From Clostridium sp. (lineage in GTDB: Bacteria > Bacillota > Clostridia > Lachnospirales > Lachnospiraceae), in NCBI GenBank assembly GCA_021770825.1, contig JAETQD010000012.1, positions 1 to 64,000 on the forward strand: a stretch of 64,000 nt of DNA. The letters are read 5' to 3'. This document shows positions 15,797-23,655 of this stretch, piece by piece. Position 1 is the stretch's first letter. Each line of letters opens with the position of its first letter. The notes beneath the pieces are model-generated. The model was not told the origin of the DNA, did no database searches, and saw only the letters and a list, made by a program, of their open reading frames with translations. Made by a program: the position numbers and the translations under genes.

Positions 15797-16903
15797 ATGA
15801 AACAGTATGATTATCTGCTTGTGGGCAGCGGCCTGTTTGCAGGTGTATTTGCATATTATGCGAAAAAAGAGGGAAAAAAGTGCCTGGTACTGGAAAAGAG
15901 AGAGCATTTGGGCGGAAATATTTACTGTGAGGAAACAGAGGGCATCAATGTCCACAAATACGGCGCCCATATTTTCCACACCAGCAACCGTAAGGTCTGG
16001 AATTTTGTCAATGGCCTGGTGGAGTTTAACCGCTATACCAACAGCCCGGTGGCCAATTATAAGGGAGAAATGTACAACATGCCCTTTAATATGAACACCT
16101 TCAGCCGCATGTGGGGAATATCCACGCCGGAGGAGGCCAGACAGATCATAAACGAGCAGCGGAAGGTCATTAAGGGGGAGCCGAAAAACCTGGAGGAACA
16201 GGCCATCAGCCTGGTGGGAACCCATATCTACCAGAAGCTGGTGAAGGGCTACACGGAAAAGCAGTGGGGAAGACCCTGTAAGGAACTCCCGGCCTTTATT
16301 ATCAAGCGTCTTCCGGTGCGCTATACCTATGATAACAATTATTTCAACGACTTATACCAGGGCATTCCCATCGGCGGCTACAATAAGATTGTGGAAAAGC
16401 TGTTCGACGGCTGCGAGGTGCGCTTGAATACAGACTATCTGGAAAAGAAAGAGGAGTATGACGCACTGGCAGAAAAGGTGGTTTATACAGGAACCATCGA
16501 CAGCTATTTCGGCTACCGGTTCGGTAAGCTCCAGTACCGGAGCCTGCGGTTTGAAACCGAGGTGCTGGACACCGATAACTTCCAGGGAAATGCCGTAATC
16601 AACTATACGGACCGGGAAACTCCCTATACAAGAATCATTGAACATAAGCATTTTGAATTCGGAACCCAGGAGAAGACCGTGATCACCAGGGAATATCCGG
16701 CCGAGTGGGCGGAAGGCATGGAGCCCTACTATCCGGTCAACGATGAAAAGAACCAGGAGCTGTACCAGAAATATGCGGCCCTGGCCCAACAGGAAGCAGA
16801 TGTGATTTTCGGCGGCAGACTGGCCGAGTACAAGTATTATGACATGGATAAGGTCATTGAGTCGGCATTTGCCTGTGTGGAAAAGGAGTTTGGCCATGCA
16901 TGA
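15797..16903 (+). CDS. glf: UDP-galactopyranose mutase
   Basis: This 368-residue flavoenzyme interconverts UDP-galactopyranose and UDP-galactofuranose, supplying Galf for surface glycans. It begins with the FAD-binding GSGLFAGVFAYYAKKEGKK segment, followed by the acidic residue in LVLEKR, then HKYGAHIFHT with the conserved His and the GYTEKQWGRPC active-site segment. Length fits bacterial Glf (360-390). GGAGG precedes the ATG. It is the first gene of the glycan locus, and its stop overlaps the LicD start. The final polymer should therefore contain galactofuranose. Confidence 0.97.
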   Translation: MKQYDYLLVGSGLFAGVFAYYAKKEGKKCLVLEKREHLGGNIYCEETEGINVHKYGAHIFHTSNRKVWNFVNGLVEFNRYTNSPVANYKGEMYNMPFNMNTFSRMWGISTPEEARQIINEQRKVIKGEPKNLEEQAISLVGTHIYQKLVKGYTEKQWGRPCKELPAFIIKRLPVRYTYDNNYFNDLYQGIPIGGYNKIVEKLFDGCEVRLNTDYLEKKEEYDALAEKVVYTGTIDSYFGYRFGKLQYRSLRFETEVLDTDNFQGNAVINYTDRETPYTRIIEHKHFEFGTQEKTVITREYPAEWAEGMEPYYPVNDEKNQELYQKYAALAQQEADVIFGGRLAEYKYYDMDKVIESAFACVEKEFGHA

Positions 16904-17747
16904 GTTTTATGAGCCGGAGGTGCTAAAACGGCTTCAGGACACAGAGCTTTCCATGTTAAAAGACTTTATGGAGCTCTGCGACGCCCATGGACTGATTTAT
17001 TTTGGAATCGGCGGTACGGGAATCGGTGCCCTGCGCCATCAGGGCTTTATCCCCTGGGACGACGATATCGACATTGCCATGCCGCGCAGGGATTTTGAGA
17101 AATTCCTCCGTCTGGTGAAAAAGGAGTGGCAGGGCAGGTATTATATTTTAAACAATAAAACCAATGAAAATTACCCGATGATGACCACCAGGCTTTGTAA
17201 GTGCAATACCGTGTTCCAGGAGCGGGTCATGAAGGATGTGGACTGCCCCTTTGGAATCTTTCTGGACCTTTATGTGATGGATAACATTGCAGACGGGACG
17301 CTTGCGGTGCAGATACAGGCCTGGACTGCCTGGTTTTGGAGTAAACTTTTGGTGCTGGCCTGTATGGAAAAGCCCTATCTGGCCCAGACCGGTGCGAAGG
17401 CGAAGGCCATTTGGGCGGTCTGCAGCCTGGTTCATAAGACCATAAAGGCGCTTCGCATCCGCCCGGCCATCTTCCGCGCCCACTGCGAGGCGGCCTGCCG
17501 GAAATATGAGAATGTGAATACAAAGCGGATGGCATTTTTACCGGACACCAATCCCTTCTGGAATGTGGTCAATAAGGAAAAAATGTTCCCCATCCAGAAG
17601 CTGCCCTATGAAGACACGGTCATGGCCTTTACCAGTGATATCCATGAGATCATGGAAAGCCAGTACGGCGACTATATGACCATGCCGCCGGAGGACAAGC
17701 GGAAGACCCATTATCCCTACCGCCTGGAGTTTTCTGACGGGGAGTAG
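16896..17747 (+). CDS. LicD family phospho-amino-alcohol transferase
   Basis: This 283-residue protein has the LicD signature: GIGALRHQGFIPWDDDIDIAMPR, with the metal-binding Asp55-Asp57 and Asp59. LicD proteins move phosphocholine (or related groups) from a CDP carrier to sugars of teichoic acids or capsules. The start codon overlaps the glf stop, with AAAAGGAG about 9 bases upstream. An earlier frame opening inside glf is rejected. The next two genes encode a PLP enzyme and a cytidylyltransferase that would make the donor. The group transferred could be choline, ethanolamine, serinol or another amino alcohol. Confidence 0.9.
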   Translation: MHEFYEPEVLKRLQDTELSMLKDFMELCDAHGLIYFGIGGTGIGALRHQGFIPWDDDIDIAMPRRDFEKFLRLVKKEWQGRYYILNNKTNENYPMMTTRLCKCNTVFQERVMKDVDCPFGIFLDLYVMDNIADGTLAVQIQAWTAWFWSKLLVLACMEKPYLAQTGAKAKAIWAVCSLVHKTIKALRIRPAIFRAHCEAACRKYENVNTKRMAFLPDTNPFWNVVNKEKMFPIQKLPYEDTVMAFTSDIHEIMESQYGDYMTMPPEDKRKTHYPYRLEFSDGE

Positions 17748-17772
17748 GAAAAAGAAAAGAGGACAGAGAATC

Positions 17773-18825
17773 ATGTGCTACGTGAAGGAATGTGTGAAGG
17801 ATATTGTGCGAATCGGCGGCCGGCAGGGGCGTGCAGATTTTTTGAGGCTGGATATGAATGAGAACCCGGAGGGCCTGCCCAAAGAGCTGATGGACAAGGT
17901 GAAAGCAGAGCTTACGCCGGAATTTTTTTCCACCTACCCGGAGCCGGAGAAGTTTCTTAAGATTCTGGCGGAGTATCTGGGCGTAAAGCGGGAGAATGTC
18001 TGCGTCACCAACGGCTCCGACATGGCAATCCGGTATCTGTTTGAGGTGTTTGGGCGTCCGGGCTCCTCGGTGGTTACGGTATCTCCTACATTTGAGATGT
18101 ACCGGATCAACTGTCTGATTTTTGGCCTGAACCATAAGCCTGTGATGTACAATCCAGATTTTTCCCTGGATTTTTCAAAGGTTTTGGATGCTATCACAGA
18201 GGACGTCAGCATCGTCTCTGTTTTAAATCCCAACAATCCCATCGGTACGGTTTACACCGATGAACAGTTTGACGCCATTGCCAGAAAGGCAAAGGAGGTG
18301 GGCGCCCTGGTCATCGTGGATGAGGCGTACCATTATTTCTATGATAAAACCTTTTTAAATAAGATTTTCAATTATGATAATGTGGTGTTGATCAGGACCT
18401 TTTCCAAGCTGTTTTCCGTGGCGGCCGTAAGACTGGGCTTTATTGTGGGAAATGAAACCCTGGTGAAATATGTGTGGAATGTGCGCCCCACCTTTGATAC
18501 CAATGCGGTGGCCTTAAAGTTCGGAGAAGTGCTTTTGAAGGAACCGGGACTTTGTGAAAAGCTGGTGGCCATCGAAAAAGAAGGTCGGAAGTATCTCACA
18601 GAGAGCTTATCCGAACATGGCTATGAATACTTTGCGGAAAATGGAAATTATGCCTTTATCCGGACGAAAACTCCTGTTTCCCAGGTGAAGGAGCGGCTGG
18701 AGGAAAAGAAGATTCTCATTAAGACCTACGGGCAGGAAATGCTGAAAGACTACATCAGGATTTCCACCGGAAGCAAAAAGGTCATGGAACAGTTTACAGA
18801 AGCGCTGTATGAGGTGGATCGATGA
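17773..18825 (+). CDS. HisC/CobD-like PLP-dependent aminotransferase or decarboxylase
   Basis: This 350-residue fold-type I PLP enzyme is close to histidinol-phosphate aminotransferase and threonine-phosphate decarboxylase. It has NENPEGLP near the N-terminus, SVLNPNNPIGT, VDEAYHYF, RTFSKLFSVAAVRLGF with PLP-binding Lys212, and a C-terminal IRISTG arginine that binds a phosphate or carboxylate. There are no other his or cobalamin genes nearby. Its stop overlaps the LicC-like start (ATGA). The context suggests it makes a phosphorylated amino alcohol, for example ethanolamine phosphate by decarboxylation of phosphoserine or serinol phosphate by transamination. This is inference from neighbours and known capsule enzymes. 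Confidence 0.88.
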   Translation: MCYVKECVKDIVRIGGRQGRADFLRLDMNENPEGLPKELMDKVKAELTPEFFSTYPEPEKFLKILAEYLGVKRENVCVTNGSDMAIRYLFEVFGRPGSSVVTVSPTFEMYRINCLIFGLNHKPVMYNPDFSLDFSKVLDAITEDVSIVSVLNPNNPIGTVYTDEQFDAIARKAKEVGALVIVDEAYHYFYDKTFLNKIFNYDNVVLIRTFSKLFSVAAVRLGFIVGNETLVKYVWNVRPTFDTNAVALKFGEVLLKEPGLCEKLVAIEKEGRKYLTESLSEHGYEYFAENGNYAFIRTKTPVSQVKERLEEKKILIKTYGQEMLKDYIRISTGSKKVMEQFTEALYEVDR

Positions 18826-19574
18826 AAGCATTTATTCTGGCGGCCGGAAAGGGAAGCCGCATCAGCAAATATATTCCCAACATCCCCAAATGTACCGTTG
18901 ACGTGGGCGGAGAGCCGTTAATCCGGCGTACCGTGGGGATGCTGCTGGAAAATAAAATTGAAACCACGGTGATCGTGGGCTACCGCCACGCAGAAATTGA
19001 GCGTGTGCTGGAGGGCCTTCCGGTCCATATTGTATACAATCCCTTTTACGATGTGACCAACAGCATCGGCTCCCTCTGGATGGCTGAGAGCGCAGGACTT
19101 TTTACTGAGGACGACTGCATTGTGGCCAACGGGGACGTGTACTGGAGCCAGGAAATTCTGGATTTTGTTATGAAGCAGAAGGAGGAAATCATTCTTCTGG
19201 CAGATTCGGCCCGGGTTCTGGACGGAGATTATTTCTTTGGAACGGAAAACGGGATGTTAAGGCGGTATGGAAAAGGGCTGACCCTGGAGGAGCGGGACTG
19301 TGAGTACACGGGAATCGTCTCCATGAAGGCCTCCTTTGTGCCGAAATTTTTAAAAAAGCTCAATGAGCTGATTGACGCCCAGTGCCATGGAATGTGGTGG
19401 GAGGATGCCATTTACAGAATCAGCGGGGAGGAAGACATCCCCGTTAAGGATATCAACGGATATTTCTGGGCCGAGGTGGACTTCATTGAGGATTACAGAA
19501 GAATTCTGGACCATATCTCAGAAAAGACAGGAATTAAAACCAATGGAAGCATTATCACGCCTGATCATAGGTAA
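18822..19574 (+). CDS. LicC-like nucleotidyltransferase (CTP:phosphocholine type)
   Basis: This 250-residue sugar-nucleotidyltransferase-fold enzyme has AAGKGSRISKYIPNIPKCTVDV as the nucleotide-binding N-terminus, then NPFYDVTNSIGSLWMA and NGDVYWS with the metal-binding Asp. The NIGSLW-type motif is typical of LicC, which makes CDP-choline. It should activate the phospho-compound made or used by the preceding PLP enzyme, to be moved by LicD. Translation is coupled to the upstream gene by ATGA, and its 3' end overlaps the flippase start by 32 bases. No choline kinase (LicA) is present in the window. Confidence 0.9.
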   Translation: MKAFILAAGKGSRISKYIPNIPKCTVDVGGEPLIRRTVGMLLENKIETTVIVGYRHAEIERVLEGLPVHIVYNPFYDVTNSIGSLWMAESAGLFTEDDCIVANGDVYWSQEILDFVMKQKEEIILLADSARVLDGDYFFGTENGMLRRYGKGLTLEERDCEYTGIVSMKASFVPKFLKKLNELIDAQCHGMWWEDAIYRISGEEDIPVKDINGYFWAEVDFIEDYRRILDHISEKTGIKTNGSIITPDHR

Positions 19575-20823
19575 GGAATCGAAAAATCCTGAAAAACGGA
19601 ATATTATCTGGAACATGGTGGGGAGCTTTTTATATGCTCTGGCTTCCATGGTCCTTACCATCGCTGTGGTGCAGATTGCAGGAGAGGACGCGGGCGGAAT
19701 CTTTACCTTTGCGTTCACCACCTTTGGACAGCATATGTTTATGATGGCCTATTTTGGAATCCGGCCCTTCCAGATCACCGATATGGGAAATAAATATTCC
19801 TTCGGGGAGTATCTGGGACTCAGGCTTCTGACCTGCGGGGCGGCTCTTTTGGTGGGCCTTGTTTATGTTTTTATCAACGATTATGCCTTTGAGAAGGCGG
19901 CGACAGTTTTTCTCATGGTGGTATATAAGGTAATTGATGCGCTGGCAGACACCTATGAGGCGGAATTCCAGAGAAGCGGCAGACTTTATCTGACAGGAAA
20001 GTCCAATGCATTCCGGACGGTGCTCTCCGTATCGGTTTTCCTGGGAGTGCTTTCCGGCACCAAAAACCTTGTGACCGCCAGCATGGCGGCGGTGGCAGCC
20101 CAGACCGCAGGCTTTCTGGTGTTTGACGTTTTCGTCATCCGGCAGCTTCCAAATATAGACTGGAAATCCGTTCCGGGAAAGAAGCTTAGCCTGTTTAAGG
20201 ATAACACGCTGCTGTTTTTCTCTGCGGTGCTGGATTTTTATGTTTTTTCTGCCTCCAAGTATGCCATTGAGGACTGTATGGCCGATAAGGACCTGGCCGT
20301 CTACGGAGCCATTTTTATGCCGACCAGCGTGATTAATCTGGTGGCGGGGTTTGTAATTCGCCCCTACCTTACGAAGCTTTCCTTAAACTGGGAGAGGGGA
20401 AGGGTGAAACAGTTTGTAAAGATCATCGGACGGCTGGCAGGAATCATTGCAGCGCTTGCGGTTCTGGCTGTGGGCGGCGCATGGCTTTTGGGAATTCCGG
20501 TTTTAAGCCTTTTGTATCCCAATCTTGGATATGCCTTAAAGAACTGCCGGGAGGCGTTAGTTCTTATCATAGCCGGCGGCGCTTTAAATGCCTATATGAA
20601 CCTGTTTTATTATTCGTTAGTGATTATGAAAAAGCAGCGGTTTATTTTTGGAGTCTATGGAATTGTGGGAATCCTGGCCGTGGTGATTTCCACGCCCTTT
20701 GTCCGCTGGGGAGGAATCTTCGGAGGCGCTCTGGCCTATGTGATTTTGACAGCGGCTCTGATGGCATTTTTCGGTATCATTGTACTTTGGGGAATCTTTG
20801 AGAAAGTGAGGAAGGGACGTTGA
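19543..20823 (+). CDS. Wzx/TacF-like polysaccharide flippase
   Basis: This 426-residue membrane protein (about 12-14 helices) of the MATE/oligosaccharide-flippase superfamily starts NPEKRNIIWNMVGSFLYALA. It would move undecaprenyl-linked repeat units across the membrane. In Streptococcus pneumoniae the flippase TacF, next to licD genes, is specific for choline-loaded teichoic acid units; the LicD-LicC-flippase order here suggests a similar check. ATG 19543 lies inside the licC-like gene with a weak ACAGGAA site, and the frame remains open further upstream. A second exporter (Wzm/Wzt) sits later in the same locus. Confidence 0.87.
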   Translation: MEALSRLIIGKESKNPEKRNIIWNMVGSFLYALASMVLTIAVVQIAGEDAGGIFTFAFTTFGQHMFMMAYFGIRPFQITDMGNKYSFGEYLGLRLLTCGAALLVGLVYVFINDYAFEKAATVFLMVVYKVIDALADTYEAEFQRSGRLYLTGKSNAFRTVLSVSVFLGVLSGTKNLVTASMAAVAAQTAGFLVFDVFVIRQLPNIDWKSVPGKKLSLFKDNTLLFFSAVLDFYVFSASKYAIEDCMADKDLAVYGAIFMPTSVINLVAGFVIRPYLTKLSLNWERGRVKQFVKIIGRLAGIIAALAVLAVGGAWLLGIPVLSLLYPNLGYALKNCREALVLIIAGGALNAYMNLFYYSLVIMKKQRFIFGVYGIVGILAVVISTPFVRWGGIFGGALAYVILTAALMAFFGIIVLWGIFEKVRKGR

Positions 20824-21662
20824 GCGGCATCCATGCATTTGTGATTTGTGCCTATAAGAAAAGTCCATATCTGGAAAGCTGTATCCGGTCCCTGATGAGG
20901 CAGACGGTAAAAAGCGATGTGATCATGGTTACTGCAACGCCGTCGGAGTATCTTTCAAAGCTTTGTAAGGCTTACAGGATTCCGCTGTTTGTCCGTGAGG
21001 GAGAGCCCAAAATCGGCGAGGACTGGCTGTTTGGCTGGCAGCAGGCAGGAAAGGGCCACACCCTTGTGACCATCGCCCACCAGGACGATATCTACCATAA
21101 AAATTATGTGAAGGAGCTGCTAAAGCAGTATGAGGCCCATCCGGACATGACCGTGTTCTGTACGGACTATGCGGTCTTGCGGACCAAAGAGGAGCGGGTG
21201 GCCGACGGAACGCTGTATCCGGTTCATACAGAGGTTGTGTTTGGCGATAAAGTGCGTTTCATAAAGAAGATTTTGCGGCTTCCGCTGCGGTTTTCCTTCC
21301 TGGCCCATAAGGAATGGGTGAAAAAAAGTGTATTTTTGTTTGGAAACCCGGTTTGCTGTCCAAGCTGTACGTATAATCACGACTTGATCGGCGATGTGAT
21401 GTTCCAGTCGGAATTTTCCTTTGCCCTGGACTGGGACAATCTCTATGAGCTGGCAAAGCGGCCGGGGCGGTTTATCTGTGTGGAACGGCCGCTCATGTCC
21501 TACCGGGTCCACGACGGGGCAACCACCAAGCAGTGCATCGGGGACAACCGGAGAGCGGCAGATGAAATAGCCATGTTTGAGAAGCTGTGGCCCAAATGGA
21601 TGGTGAAGCTTCTCATGCATTTTTACAAAAAGGCGTACAAGGCCTACGGGGAGGAAACATGA
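20820..21662 (+). CDS. Family 2 glycosyltransferase (TTG start)
   Basis: This 280-residue GT-A enzyme has AFVICAYKKSPYLESCIRSLMRQT (nucleotide-binding N-terminus) and IAHQDDIYH, in which QDD replaces DxD for metal and donor binding, with LDWDNLYELA near residue 205. It should add a sugar to the growing lipid-linked unit on the cytosolic face. The start is TTG at 20820, overlapping the flippase stop (TTGA), with GAGGAAGGG just before. The next gene overlaps by ATGA. Donor and acceptor cannot be read from sequence. Confidence 0.87.
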   Translation: MSGIHAFVICAYKKSPYLESCIRSLMRQTVKSDVIMVTATPSEYLSKLCKAYRIPLFVREGEPKIGEDWLFGWQQAGKGHTLVTIAHQDDIYHKNYVKELLKQYEAHPDMTVFCTDYAVLRTKEERVADGTLYPVHTEVVFGDKVRFIKKILRLPLRFSFLAHKEWVKKSVFLFGNPVCCPSCTYNHDLIGDVMFQSEFSFALDWDNLYELAKRPGRFICVERPLMSYRVHDGATTKQCIGDNRRAADEIAMFEKLWPKWMVKLLMHFYKKAYKAYGEET

Positions 21663-22582
21663 AGATTGATGTGGTGATTCCGGTTTATAAACCGGATCAG
21701 AGGTTTGCGGAGCTTTTGAAACGTCTAGAGGCCCAGACGCGCCCGGTAAACCGGTATGTCATCATGAATACAGAAAAGGAATACTGGGATGCCTGGCTTG
21801 GGACTGCAAAACCACTGCCGGAGAATCTGTCGGTACACCATGTGACCAAAGAGGAATTTGACCATGGGGCCACCAGAAATGCAGGCATAGAGCTCTCGGA
21901 CGGCGATGTATGCGTGTGCATGACCGACGATGCCCTTCCTTATGACAGGTATCTTCTGGAACGGCTCTGCGATGCCCTCTTGAAAGATGAGATCATTGCT
22001 GTGGCCTATGCAAAGCAGCTTCCGGACAAGGGCTGCGGCACCATAGAGAAATATACAAGAAGCTTTAACTACCCGGAAGAAAGCCGGATTAAGACAAAGG
22101 CAGATCTTCCGGAGCTTGGAATTAAAACGTATTTTTGCTCCAATGTATGCGCTGCCTATAAAAGAGAACGGTATTTAAGCCTGGGCGGGTTCACCAGAAA
22201 GACCATATTCAACGAGGATATGATTTTTGCAGCCAATGCCATGGACCATGGATATGCGGTGGCCTATGCGGCGGATGCAAAGGTGATTCATTCCCACAAC
22301 TATTCTGCCATGGAGCAGTTTCGCCGGAACTTTGACCTGGCGGTTTCCCAGGCGGACCATCCGGAGGTGTTTTTAAGGGTCCGCTCCGAGGGTGAGGGAA
22401 TCCGCCTGGTGAAGCAGACGGCCGGGTATCTTTTAAAGAAACGGAAAGGATATCTGCTGCCAAAGCTTATTTGGGTGAGCGGATTTAAATATATGGGATT
22501 TCTCATGGGAAAGCGGTATAAAAAGCTCCCGAAGGGGCTTGTGCGGCGGTGTACCATGAACAAGAATTACTGGAAAGGATAA
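21659..22582 (+). CDS. Family 2 glycosyltransferase (rhamnosyltransferase-like)
   Basis: This 307-residue GT2 enzyme has VVIPVYKPDQRFAELLKRLEAQT at the start, the HGATRNAGIELSDGDVCVCMTDDA block with the DD metal site, and FNEDMIFAANAM with the catalytic ED pair. The HGxTRNxG block is typical of bacterial rhamnosyltransferase-like GT2 proteins; the lone rfbC downstream also hints at rhamnose chemistry. Translation is coupled to the previous gene (ATGA), with GAGGAAAC as ribosome site. Sugar specificity is inferred only. Confidence 0.87.
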   Translation: MKIDVVIPVYKPDQRFAELLKRLEAQTRPVNRYVIMNTEKEYWDAWLGTAKPLPENLSVHHVTKEEFDHGATRNAGIELSDGDVCVCMTDDALPYDRYLLERLCDALLKDEIIAVAYAKQLPDKGCGTIEKYTRSFNYPEESRIKTKADLPELGIKTYFCSNVCAAYKRERYLSLGGFTRKTIFNEDMIFAANAMDHGYAVAYAADAKVIHSHNYSAMEQFRRNFDLAVSQADHPEVFLRVRSEGEGIRLVKQTAGYLLKKRKGYLLPKLIWVSGFKYMGFLMGKRYKKLPKGLVRRCTMNKNYWKG

Positions 22583-22590
22583 GGCCTGGC

Positions 22591-23286
22591 ATGTCGGATT
22601 TACTGATCATTATTCCTGCATATAACGAAGAAGCGAACATTGAACGGGTGGTGGACCGGCTGACGGAGGAGTTTCCGCAGTTTGACTATGTGGTGGTCAA
22701 CGACGGGTCCCGGGATAAAACCGGAGAAATCTGTAAGAGAAGACACTATAACTATCTGGACCTCCCGGTGAATCTTGGACTTTCCGGGGGCTTTCAGGCG
22801 GGAATCCGCTACGCCTGCCAAAAGGGCTATTCCTACGCCATCCAGTTTGACGGAGACGGGCAGCACAGGCCGGAGTATATCGGGCCCATGAAAAATAAGA
22901 TGGATGAGGGATATGATATTGTGATCGGCTCCCGGTTCATGGAAGAAAAGAAGATCGGCTCCATGCGGATGCTGGGGAGCAATCTGATTGAATTTGCCAT
23001 CCGGCTGACCACGAAAACAGTGATTAAAGACCCCACCTCCGGTATGCGGATGTTTAACAGAAGAATGATTGAGGAGTTTTCCAGGGAATTAAACTATGGG
23101 CCGGAGCCGGATACCATTTCCTACCTGTTAAAGCAGGGGGCAAAGGTGGCCGAGGTCCCTGTGGTTATGGATGAGCGTATCTGCGGTGCCAGCTATCTGA
23201 CCCCCATTAACGCCTCCAGATATATGATACAGATGCTGGTTTCCATCCTGTTTATCCAGAATTTCAGGAAGCGGGATAAGGCATAA
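22591..23286 (+). CDS. DPM1-like glycosyltransferase (polyprenyl-phosphate sugar transferase type)
   Basis: This 231-residue GT2 protein has IIIPAYNEEANIERV, VVVNDGSRDKTGEI, the FDGDGQH DxD site and FMEEKKIGSMRMLGSN, then DPTSGMRMFNRRM. These are the marks of dolichyl-phosphate-mannose synthase-like enzymes that charge a polyprenyl phosphate with a sugar on the inner membrane face. It has no own membrane helices; the small membrane protein encoded next (DUF2304) is the usual partner. DUF2142, a probable lipid-sugar user, follows, so the three genes form a functional set. Confidence 0.88.
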   Translation: MSDLLIIIPAYNEEANIERVVDRLTEEFPQFDYVVVNDGSRDKTGEICKRRHYNYLDLPVNLGLSGGFQAGIRYACQKGYSYAIQFDGDGQHRPEYIGPMKNKMDEGYDIVIGSRFMEEKKIGSMRMLGSNLIEFAIRLTTKTVIKDPTSGMRMFNRRMIEEFSRELNYGPEPDTISYLLKQGAKVAEVPVVMDERICGASYLTPINASRYMIQMLVSILFIQNFRKRDKA

Positions 23287-23301
23287 AAGGGAGGAATATC
23301 A

Positions 23302-23652
23302 ATGACATTGCTGTTGCGGGTGGTATTGATCGTTGTTTCGGTACTGACGATGATGCTGATTTTGCGGAAGGTCCGCATGTCGAAAATGCGGATTGAGGAT
23401 TCCGTGTTCTGGATTGGATTTTCCTTTTTACTGATTGTATTCAGCGTGTTCCCGAAGATCGTGTATCTGATGTCGGATATGGCGGGGACCCAGACACCGG
23501 TGAATTTTATTTTCCTGTTTGTGATTTTTCTTCTGATACTTAAAATGTTCCGGATGTCAGTGAAGATTTCGCAGTTGGAGACAAAAATCAGGGATCTGGC
23601 GCAGAAGATGGCCATAGACGAAAATCTGCGGCGGGAAAACGATGGAGAATAG
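23302..23652 (+). CDS. DUF2304 small membrane protein
   Basis: This 116-residue protein has three hydrophobic helices (about 2-19, 33-50, 66-83), a conserved RIEDSVFWI segment between helices 1 and 2, and a short C-terminal coiled-coil (KISQLETKIRDLAQKMA). DUF2304 proteins occur next to DPM1-like glycosyltransferases and are thought to anchor them or help flip the product. The gene starts 15 bases after the DPM1-like gene with GGGAGG and ends 3 bases before the DUF2142 gene. Confidence 0.88.
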   Translation: MTLLLRVVLIVVSVLTMMLILRKVRMSKMRIEDSVFWIGFSFLLIVFSVFPKIVYLMSDMAGTQTPVNFIFLFVIFLLILKMFRMSVKISQLETKIRDLAQKMAIDENLRRENDGE

Positions 23653-23655
23653 GCA

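Noticed and set aside
17773-18825. hisC of histidine biosynthesis
   Set aside because: Fold and motifs match, but it is translationally coupled to a LicC-like gene in a glycan locus with no his genes. A glycan role is more likely.
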